Positions 1-5,290 of a DNA stretch of 5,290 nucleotides are shown here, in pieces (position 1 is the stretch's first letter; the number at the start of each line of letters is the position of its first letter). This stretch comes from Spirosoma sp. (GTDB lineage Bacteria > Bacteroidota > Bacteroidia > Cytophagales > Spirosomataceae): positions 1 to 5,290 of the forward strand of contig JANXVQ010000719.1 in assembly GCA_025351545.1 (NCBI GenBank), read 5' to 3'. Below the pieces are notes generated by a model. That model searched no databases. It saw nothing but the letters and a program-made list of their open reading frames with translations, and had not been told where the DNA came from. Both the position numbers and the translations under genes were made by a program.

Positions 1-24
1 AAGACGGCTAAGTTAGCCGTCTTT
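1..24. terminator. Hairpin, probable (bidirectional) terminator
   Basis: A perfect 10-bp inverted repeat (AAGACGGCTA at 1-10, TAGCCGTCTT at 14-23) with a three-base loop. On the plus strand it is followed by TTTCTATT, a modest T-tract. On the minus strand the equivalent T-tract would fall before base 1 and cannot be seen. It lies about 58 bases past the stop of the dehydrogenase gene, so it most likely ends the minus-strand DUF336-fdhA transcript, and possibly also a plus-strand gene to the left of the window. Confidence 0.6.
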
Positions 25-81
25 CTATTCTTCGCGGTTCGCCATTTCCGGGAACGCTGTAATGACGAATGTTTAAAATAA

Positions 82-1272
82 TCAATTCGGAATCAATCCA
101 TGCGGGTCAATTACGAATTTCTTAGCGGCTCCTTTATCAAAATCCTGATAGCCTTTTGGTGCTTTATCCAGGCTAATGACTTCCACGTTTACCGCTTTTG
201 CAATTTGCACTTTATCGTACAAAATGGCATTCATCAGTTGGCGATGGTACTTCATTACCGGGCATTGACCTGTGTAGAAGGAGTGAGATTTTGCCCATCC
301 TAAACCAAAGCGAATATTTAGATTTCCCTTTTTGGCGGCCTCAGTAGACGCGCCAGGATCGCCCGTAACATACAAGCCGGGAATACCAATGGCGCCACCT
401 GCCCGTGTTATGGTCATGGCCGCGTTCAGTACGGTTGCGGGCTGTTCTGTACCCGATTCGGACCCATGTCCGTGCGCTTCGAACCCTACACAATCGACGG
501 CAGAGTCCACTTCGGGTACACCAATAATTTCGGCAATCTGATCGGCTAGGGATGCATCTTTTCGTAGGTCAATAACCTCACAACCAAAGCTTTTTGCTTG
601 TTCCAGCCGCTCGGGAATCATATCGCCAACAATAACGACAGCGGCTCCCAGCAGGTGACAGGAAACCGCGCAGGCCAGCCCAACCGGACCGGCGCCAGCT
701 ACATACACGATCGAACCTGGGCCTACGCCTGCCGTAACAGCTCCGTGATAACCCGTCGGAAATATATCGGAAAGCAGCGTTAAGTCCCGGATTTTGGCCA
801 TTGCCTGATCTTTATCCGGAAACTTCAGCAGATTGAAATCAGCGTAGGGCACCATAACGTACTCGGCCTGACCGCCAACCCACCCACCCATATCAACGTA
901 ACCGTAAGCAGCTCCGGCCCGACCGGGATTAACATTCAGGCAAATGCCCGTCTGACCCACTTTGCAGTTCCGGCAACGTCCGCAGGCAATATTAAACGGA
1001 ACCGACACCAGATCTCCTTCCTTAATAAATTCAACATCACTCCCGGCTTCAATAACCAGACCAGTGATTTCGTGGCCCAGCACCAGGCCGGCTGGAGCCG
1101 TTGTGCGGCCCCGAACCATATGCTGATCGCTACCGCAAATGTTTGTCGAAACGATTTGCAGAATAACCCCATGATGGCATTTTCGGTTGCCAAGGGCCAG
1201 TTTCGGGTACTCAATGGACTGTACTTCAACCACACCGGGTTCAATGTACGCAACACCACGATTTTGACACAT
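82..1272 (-). CDS. fdhA: Glutathione-independent formaldehyde dehydrogenase (zinc, NAD-dependent)
   Basis: A cytoplasmic zinc-dependent medium-chain dehydrogenase of 396 residues, nearly the length of the Pseudomonas putida enzyme (398) and recalled as closely similar along its whole length. The family oxidises formaldehyde to formate with tightly bound NAD and without glutathione; it can also dismutate aldehydes. The catalytic zinc ligands Cys46, His67 and Asp169 are present, as are the structural zinc cysteines 97, 100, 103 and 111. The nucleotide-binding motif GAGPVG is at 193-198, with Asp217 at the end of the next strand as expected for NAD rather than NADP. The HGHG-containing segment near 267-270 and the stretch IRFGLGWAKSHSF are typical of this subfamily rather than of ordinary alcohol dehydrogenases. 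The ATG at 1272 gives the expected N-terminus (NRGVAYI). No Shine-Dalgarno sequence is seen. It lies 30 bases after the DUF336 gene, so cotranscription is likely. The physiological substrate could be another small aldehyde. Confidence 0.93.
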   Translation of the reverse strand: MCQNRGVAYIEPGVVEVQSIEYPKLALGNRKCHHGVILQIVSTNICGSDQHMVRGRTTAPAGLVLGHEITGLVIEAGSDVEFIKEGDLVSVPFNIACGRCRNCKVGQTGICLNVNPGRAGAAYGYVDMGGWVGGQAEYVMVPYADFNLLKFPDKDQAMAKIRDLTLLSDIFPTGYHGAVTAGVGPGSIVYVAGAGPVGLACAVSCHLLGAAVVIVGDMIPERLEQAKSFGCEVIDLRKDASLADQIAEIIGVPEVDSAVDCVGFEAHGHGSESGTEQPATVLNAAMTITRAGGAIGIPGLYVTGDPGASTEAAKKGNLNIRFGLGWAKSHSFYTGQCPVMKYHRQLMNAILYDKVQIAKAVNVEVISLDKAPKGYQDFDKGAAKKFVIDPHGLIPN

Positions 1273-1302
1273 ATTACTGGGAGTTTAGATGATTAATGAA
1301 AT

Positions 1303-1704
1303 TTAGCTCAGCGCATCCACACCTGCCTGAGCAACGGTATTGTCGTTTTCGACGGTGCTACCCGATACGCCAATGGCGCCAATGACTTCGCCAGCGGCAT
1401 TTTTGATAGGAATGCCACCCGGAAAGGTAATCAGCCCGCCGTTGGAATGCTCTATGTTGTAAAGCGATCCACCCGGTTGCGATAAACTGCCGATTATGCC
1501 CGTTGGCATATCAAAATAACGGGCCGTTCTGGCTTTTTTCTGCGAAATATCGACCGACCCAAGCCATGCGCCGTCCATGCGAACAAACGCCGTTAAGTTG
1601 GCCCCCGCATCAACTATGGCGATGTTCATTAAGGTTCCTATTTCTACGGCTTTATCTTTGGCCGCTTTCACGGCAACTTCAGCTTGTTCTAACGTAATAC
1701 TCAT
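1303..1704 (-). CDS. GlcG/HbpS family (DUF336) heme-binding-like protein
   Basis: A small protein of 133 residues matching the GlcG/HbpS/PduO C-terminal family (DUF336, Haem_degrading). Family signatures are visible: [10 protein letters not shown] at 31-40, RMDGA at 42-46, KARTA at 57-61, FPGGIPI at 94-100 and IGAIGVSG at 108-115, followed by a D..A..G..A pattern near the C-terminus. There is no signal peptide or membrane segment, so it is probably cytoplasmic; the secreted HbpS branch has an export signal that is absent here. Some members bind heme or cobalamin; the biochemical role of most, including GlcG of the glycolate operon, is not settled. It is the first gene of a probable operon with the formaldehyde dehydrogenase, which suggests a supporting role in aldehyde oxidation (cofactor or redox related), but that is inference. 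The ATG at 1704 is preceded by an A-rich run (CTAAAAAACCC) rather than a Shine-Dalgarno sequence, as is usual in Bacteroidota. Confidence 0.88.
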   Translation of the reverse strand: MSITLEQAEVAVKAAKDKAVEIGTLMNIAIVDAGANLTAFVRMDGAWLGSVDISQKKARTARYFDMPTGIIGSLSQPGGSLYNIEHSNGGLITFPGGIPIKNAAGEVIGAIGVSGSTVENDNTVAQAGVDALS

Positions 1705-1736
1705 GATTCGGGTTTTTTAGATAGACAAATTCAGAT

Positions 1737-1755
1737 GGACTCTACCTATGAGTCC
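1737..1755. promoter_or_regulatory. Dyad GGACTC-N7-GAGTCC, possible operator or 5' leader hairpin
   Basis: A perfect 6-bp inverted repeat (1737-1742 and 1750-1755) separated by seven bases, lying in the divergent intergenic region. If the -7 box at 1761-1768 is used, transcription of the minus-strand operon would start near 1757. The dyad would then sit at about +2 to +20, a position suited either to an operator or to a hairpin at the 5' end of the mRNA. The protein that would bind it is unknown; AraC-family proteins more often use direct repeats. Confidence 0.35.
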
Positions 1756-1760
1756 CGATG

Positions 1761-1768
1761 CAAAACTA
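1761..1768 (-). promoter_or_regulatory. Bacteroidota-type -7 box of the DUF336-fdhA operon
   Basis: The minus strand reads TAGTTTTG, a full match to the Bacteroidota -7 consensus TAnnTTTG. It lies 56 bases upstream of the DUF336 start codon, giving a predicted leader of about 50 bases. No TTG/TTTG -33 element occurs at the usual 17-23 base spacing; the nearest TTTG and TTG on this strand (1804-1810) are about 35 bases away. A promoter with a good -7 box and a poor -33 element would fit activation by the adjacent AraC-type regulator, but this is inference from one motif. Confidence 0.45.
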
Positions 1769-1893
1769 GGTAATTAGAAAAGTTTTTATTTGCACGATAA
1801 TACCAACAAATACTACTATTGTCTAACTTTTTCAATAGAAAAGCAATAAGATTTGTAGTTAAAAAGAGTTTATAGAGAATAATCAACAATACT

Positions 1894-2808
1894 ATGAACA
1901 ACGGATATCCTCTCCAGACTATCAACCTATCGGACACCAGGAAGGTAAACTCACTGGTTGAGCACCGTCGGGTATTTAATCTAAACCATTGTGAACTGAA
2001 TATTTTTGAGACCTATCAGCAATGTTCAGACGTTGTTTTGTCGTATAATGGGCTGGTAATCACCAGTATGCTGCGAGGTAGAAAAGTGATGCATTTATCC
2101 GAAAATCCGGGTTTTGATTTTTTGCCCGGTGAAACTGTAATTCTGCCGGAAGGAATTTCAATGAAAGTGGATTTTCCGGAAGCCGACGAAAAACATCCGG
2201 TTCAGTGTGCAACCATCGCTTTAGACTGGAGTGTTGTGACCCACATGCTGGATTTTCTGAATGAATATTATCCCCGGAAAGATGAAATTGCCGAATGGAA
2301 ACTGAATTTTAATCAGTACCATTTTTACAATAATCGGGAGTTGGCCAACGTCATGAACAAGTTGATTAACATCAGCATGGAAGACGACATAGCCAAGGAC
2401 GCGCTGGCCGATCTGACCCTCAAATCCTTACTGATTCGGGTGATTCAGACCCAGAATATGGCGATGGTAGAAGATGGTCTGTCGGCCAATAATCGGTTTG
2501 CTGCGGTGGTTGAATACATCCGTGAGCATCTGCCGGAAAAAATAGGGATCGATGTCCTTTGTCAGAAAGCCTGCATGAGTAAATCCGGCTTCTTCCGGTC
2601 GTTTAAAGAGACTTTTGGCTTGTCGCCGATGGAATTTATTATTCGGGAAAGAATCAGTCTGGCGAAACGATTGCTGGTCAATCCGACCGCTACGGTTACC
2701 GAAGTTTGCTATCAGGTGGGGTTCAATAATTTGCATTATTTTTCCCGCTTGTTCAAGATGCTCGAAGGCGTAACACCAACCTTCTATCGGCAGACGGTTT
2801 TCTCTTGA
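1894..2808 (+). CDS. AraC/XylS-family transcriptional regulator
   Basis: A DNA-binding regulator of 304 residues. The C-terminal AraC domain spans about 200-300 with two helix-turn-helix units: the first near 217-240 (IDVLCQKACMSKSGFFRSFKETF region), the second near 267-290, ending in the family signature FSRLFK...GVTPTFYR. The N-terminal part (about 20-185) resembles the AraC_N type of sensor domain: the segment around LRGRKVMHL (60-68) is followed by LPGETVILPEGI (77-88) and an acidic, proline-containing loop. E. coli YqhC, which answers to aldehydes and controls the aldehyde reductase gene yqhD, carries this kind of domain. The likely role is control of the divergent DUF336-fdhA operon 189 bases away, perhaps on sensing an aldehyde; this is inference. 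The ATG at 1894 is well supported: an in-frame TAG at 1873-1875 excludes any longer ATG-started form, and the next Met is residue 59, inside the sensor domain. No Shine-Dalgarno sequence is evident. Confidence 0.9.
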   Translation: MNNGYPLQTINLSDTRKVNSLVEHRRVFNLNHCELNIFETYQQCSDVVLSYNGLVITSMLRGRKVMHLSENPGFDFLPGETVILPEGISMKVDFPEADEKHPVQCATIALDWSVVTHMLDFLNEYYPRKDEIAEWKLNFNQYHFYNNRELANVMNKLINISMEDDIAKDALADLTLKSLLIRVIQTQNMAMVEDGLSANNRFAAVVEYIREHLPEKIGIDVLCQKACMSKSGFFRSFKETFGLSPMEFIIRERISLAKRLLVNPTATVTEVCYQVGFNNLHYFSRLFKMLEGVTPTFYRQTVFS

Positions 2809-2824
2809 AAAAACTGAACTCAGA

Positions 2825-2859
2825 CCGGTTCGATCTCGATTAGATGGAGATCGAACCGG
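2825..2859. terminator. 13-bp hairpin between convergent genes, probable shared terminator
   Basis: CCGGTTCGATCTC at 2825-2837 is perfectly complementary to 2847-2859, with a nine-base loop that can itself form two further A-T pairs. It fills most of the 58-base gap between the regulator stop (2808) and the permease stop (2867). There is no T-tract directly after the stem on the plus strand. On the minus strand a run of six T follows after about 11 bases. The position and stem strength suggest it ends both convergent transcripts, although it is not a textbook intrinsic terminator. Confidence 0.6.
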
Positions 2860-2866
2860 CAATCCC

Positions 2867-5290
2867 TTATTCGGAACGCAAACTTTTCACCGGGTTCATC
2901 AAAGCCGCTCTTATCGACTGAAAACTAACGGTCAGCAACGCAATTCCCACGGCCAGCAAACCCGCCAGGGCGAACATCCACCACTCAATGTCAATTTTAT
3001 AAGCGAAGTCTTTCAACCACTGATTCATAGCGTACCACGCGAGGGGCGACGCAATCAGAATCGCGATTAACACCAGTTTTAGGAAATCTTTGGATAGCAA
3101 TCCAATAATGCTTGTTACACTGGCGCCCAGCACTTTACGGACGCCAATTTCTTTGGTACGTTGCTCGGCCATGAAAGCCGCCAGCCCGAACAGACCCAGA
3201 CAGGCAATCAGGATAGCCAGTGCCGCAAAGGTCAGCGCAATGGTGCCGATACGTTGTTCGCCCCGATACATTTCGTCGAAACTGTCGTCCATAAACTGGT
3301 AGCTAAATGGCTGACCAGGGGCGATTTGTTTCCACTTGGCTTCAATTTCATTCATCAGGACCGGCACATTCGCACTGCTCAGCCGGAACGAAGCCGCCCC
3401 TGAATTGGCATCAAGCACCAGCGACAATGCCCCGATGTTGCGACGTAGTGACTCGAAGTGGAAATTTTTGATAACCCCAACGATGGTGTACGTTTTTCGG
3501 GTTTTATTCTGCGCGTCGTTGGGCCGCCAGATTTGTTTACCAATGGGCGATCCGGCGAAGCCTAAAATTTTTACAGCCGCTTCATTGATCAATATACCTG
3601 ACGAATCGGAACCGAATTTCTGGGAGAAATCGCGCCCCTGAACAACCTGCATCCCTAACGTTTTTACGTAATCATAATCAACGCCCCATTGCTGCATACT
3701 GGCACCTTTGTTCAGATCGGTCTGTCCTTCGGCAAAGAACGCCGTATCATCGCGGTTGGAAGGCGTGGGCAAATAACCTGAAACGCTCCCGCTGATTACG
3801 CCCGGCAGACGTAGCACTTCCTGTTTGAAGGTTTCGGCCTGCTTGCCCATTGCATATACACCATTGACCGTCATGACCTGATCGCGGTTGAACCCCACGT
3901 TTTTGGTTTGTATGTAGGTGATCTGACGATACACAATAATCGTCCCTACAATGAGTACGACCGACATTATAAACTGAAATACGACGAGTCCACTGCGTAG
4001 TCCGACACTCTTGAAACTCACATTGATTCTGCCTTTCAAAACGGCAATAGGCCGAAAAGACGATAGAAATAACGCTGGATAAGTGCCTGCCAATAACCCA
4101 ACGATAATTGGTAAGGCAATTAGTAGAGGTAAATAATAAGGTGACACTAACTGACTAAGGGCCAAGTTTTTAGCTGCTATCACGCTAAAGCCAGGTAAGG
4201 CTATGCCCACAATCAGTAACGCCAGAAGCATAGCCAGCACGCTTGTCAGGATTGATTCGGTCATAAATTGTCCGATAAGCTGTTTGCGTCCTGAACCCAT
4301 TACTTTCCTGACACCCACTTCTTTGGCCCGGTTGGCCGAGCGGGCCGTTGCCAGATTCATGAAGTTGATGCAGGCAATAAGGAGAATGAACAGCGCCACC
4401 GCCGAGAAAATATAGACGTACTGAATGTCGCCATTGGGCTCCAGTTCGATTTGCTGCCTGGAATGCAAATGAATATCGGTGAGCGGAATCATCCAGAATC
4501 TTATCTGATTACCTGCCTTCCGAAACTGCTCCATCGACGTGCCAACCAACTGCAATGCCTGTGGACCAACGTACTTCTCGATGACCGTGTCGAAGTATTT
4601 GGCAAAAATAGCAGGGTCGCTCCCCGGTTTCAGCAACACATACGTATGATGATTATTGCTGAGCCACTGCCCCCAGGGATAGTTATCATTGAGCATGCTC
4701 AGAAAGAAGTCGCTGTGGAAGTGCGAGTTCCCGGGCATATCGCGCATTACGCCCGATACGGTAAAGGTATTGTCATTGCCAAACAACATCGGCTTGCCCA
4801 TTGGATTCTGGTTGCCAAAGTGCCGCTTAGCCGCCGACTCGCTGATAACCACCGTATTCGGCTCGGCCAAAGCCCGTTTGGGGTCACCCGATATGAGTGG
4901 TAACGTGAATACGTCAAATAGCGTTGAGTCGGCAAAGGTGATGTTGTTTTCCCGCAAACTCGTTGGTTCGCCAACACGCTTTACCGACCACGTTCCGCGC
5001 TGGTGCAGTCGCACAAACTGCTCCACCTGCGGGTAATCTTTCTTGAGCGTCGGCCCGATTGGATCCGGCGAAGTGGCCAGGTGCTGGTCGTTACCGCCGA
5101 ACTTAATGTCGGACTGAATCCGGTAGATGCGGTCGGCTTTCTCGTTGTAACGGTCATAGCTCAGTTCATCCAGCACGTAGAGCATAATGAGCATGCAACA
5201 GGCCAGCCCCACGGCCAGACCAAAAATATTGATAAACGTAAGGCCCCGTTGCTTACGAAGTGTCCGCCAGGCAATTTTCAGGTAGTTCGT
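2867..5290 (-). CDS. FtsX/MacB-type tandem ABC transporter permease, 5' end outside window
   Basis: A large inner-membrane ABC permease of the MacB-like periplasmic core plus FtsX type, with 807 residues visible. The reading frame stays open to the window's right edge. The codon at 5210-5212 is an internal GTG, not the start: upstream of it the frame encodes NYLKIAWRTLRKQRG and FINIFGLA, the normal N-terminus of this family, so only a few residues should be missing. Counting from the edge, segments are: TM1 about 18-40; first periplasmic domain about 41-290; TM2-TM4 about 291-312, 347-367 and 385-410; TM5 about 432-454; second periplasmic domain about 460-680; TM6-TM8 about 682-705, 735-756 and 770-789. 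The two halves are duplicated: EVGVRKVMGSGRKQLIG (about 324-340) and EIGVRKVLGASVTSIIG (about 714-730) follow equivalent helices and probably contact the ATPase. No ATPase gene is visible, so the substrate is unknown; relatives export peptides, lipids or toxic compounds, or act as mechanotransmitters. It converges on the araC-type gene and is probably functionally separate. Confidence 0.9.
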   Translation of the reverse strand, partial: TNYLKIAWRTLRKQRGLTFINIFGLAVGLACCMLIMLYVLDELSYDRYNEKADRIYRIQSDIKFGGNDQHLATSPDPIGPTLKKDYPQVEQFVRLHQRGTWSVKRVGEPTSLRENNITFADSTLFDVFTLPLISGDPKRALAEPNTVVISESAAKRHFGNQNPMGKPMLFGNDNTFTVSGVMRDMPGNSHFHSDFFLSMLNDNYPWGQWLSNNHHTYVLLKPGSDPAIFAKYFDTVIEKYVGPQALQLVGTSMEQFRKAGNQIRFWMIPLTDIHLHSRQQIELEPNGDIQYVYIFSAVALFILLIACINFMNLATARSANRAKEVGVRKVMGSGRKQLIGQFMTESILTSVLAMLLALLIVGIALPGFSVIAAKNLALSQLVSPYYLPLLIALPIIVGLLAGTYPALFLSSFRPIAVLKGRINVSFKSVGLRSGLVVFQFIMSVVLIVGTIIVYRQITYIQTKNVGFNRDQVMTVNGVYAMGKQAETFKQEVLRLPGVISGSVSGYLPTPSNRDDTAFFAEGQTDLNKGASMQQWGVDYDYVKTLGMQVVQGRDFSQKFGSDSSGILINEAAVKILGFAGSPIGKQIWRPNDAQNKTRKTYTIVGVIKNFHFESLRRNIGALSLVLDANSGAASFRLSSANVPVLMNEIEAKWKQIAPGQPFSYQFMDDSFDEMYRGEQRIGTIALTFAALAILIACLGLFGLAAFMAEQRTKEIGVRKVLGASVTSIIGLLSKDFLKLVLIAILIASPLAWYAMNQWLKDFAYKIDIEWWMFALAGLLAVGIALLTVSFQSIRAALMNPVKSLRSE

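Noticed and set aside
46..54. TTCC-G-GGAA palindrome downstream of fdhA
   Set aside because: Four-base arms are expected by chance and nothing nearby gives it meaning.
936..1259. 107-codon minus-strand open frame overlapping the dehydrogenase
   Set aside because: It is an alternative frame over the zinc-binding region of fdhA, whose own frame carries all expected ligands.
1824..1831. TAACTTTT as an alternative -7 box for the regulator gene
   Set aside because: It lacks the final G, and the nearest upstream TTTG (1789-1792) is 31 bases away.
1819..1855. Possible plus-strand promoter for the regulator: TTG at 1819-1821 and TA-AGA-TTTG at 1847-1855
   Set aside because: The -7 like box has three bases instead of two between TA and TTTG, and the spacer of 25 exceeds the usual range; too weak to annotate.
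1746..1937. 63-codon minus-strand open frame across the intergenic region and the start of the regulator gene
   Set aside because: It overlaps the regulator start and the AT-rich promoter region, has no recognisable domain, and its hydrophobic stretch comes from AT-rich DNA.
2814..2823. Short palindrome CTGA-AC-TCAG after the regulator stop
   Set aside because: The arms are only four bases with a two-base centre, too short for a hairpin and likely chance.
2428..2862. 144-codon minus-strand open frame opposite the regulator C-terminus
   Set aside because: It is antisense to a well-conserved AraC DNA-binding domain and runs through the intergenic hairpin; the translation resembles no family I know.
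4451..4903. 150-codon plus-strand open frame opposite the permease
   Set aside because: It is antisense to the periplasmic domain of the permease, which has clear family features; the translated product has no recognisable motif.

Overview
The window looks like a stretch of chromosome from a Bacteroidota bacterium, most likely the Cytophagales (Spirosoma/Dyadobacter-like). Three things suggest this: the style of the large FtsX-type ABC permease; start codons preceded by A/T-rich sequence without a Shine-Dalgarno motif; and a TAnnTTTG (-7 type) promoter box in the only divergent intergenic region. Base composition is moderate, with an AT-rich promoter region. No database search was possible, so the taxon is an inference.

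Layout, left to right. A strong hairpin at 1-23 probably marks a transcript end. Two minus-strand genes follow and form a probable operon, transcribed right to left: a small GlcG/HbpS-family (DUF336) protein at 1303-1704, then, after a 30-base gap, a glutathione-independent formaldehyde dehydrogenase (fdhA type) at 82-1272 with all zinc ligands intact. A 189-base AT-rich intergenic region (1705-1893) holds a -7 promoter box for this operon and a perfect dyad at the predicted transcription start. Divergent to the operon is an AraC/XylS-family regulator (1894-2808). It converges across 58 bases, which contain a 13-bp perfect hairpin, on a minus-strand tandem FtsX/MacB-type ABC permease (2867 to the right edge). 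The permease's first codons lie outside the window.

The best functional reading is a small aldehyde-response module: a regulator, a dehydrogenase that oxidises formaldehyde or other small aldehydes without glutathione, and a DUF336 partner of unknown role. The permease is probably unrelated; it faces the other way and no ATPase is visible beside it.

I found no CRISPR array, insertion sequence, phage gene, RNA gene or other clearly novel system. The items most worth a second look are the DUF336-fdhA-AraC gene set and its regulatory region.
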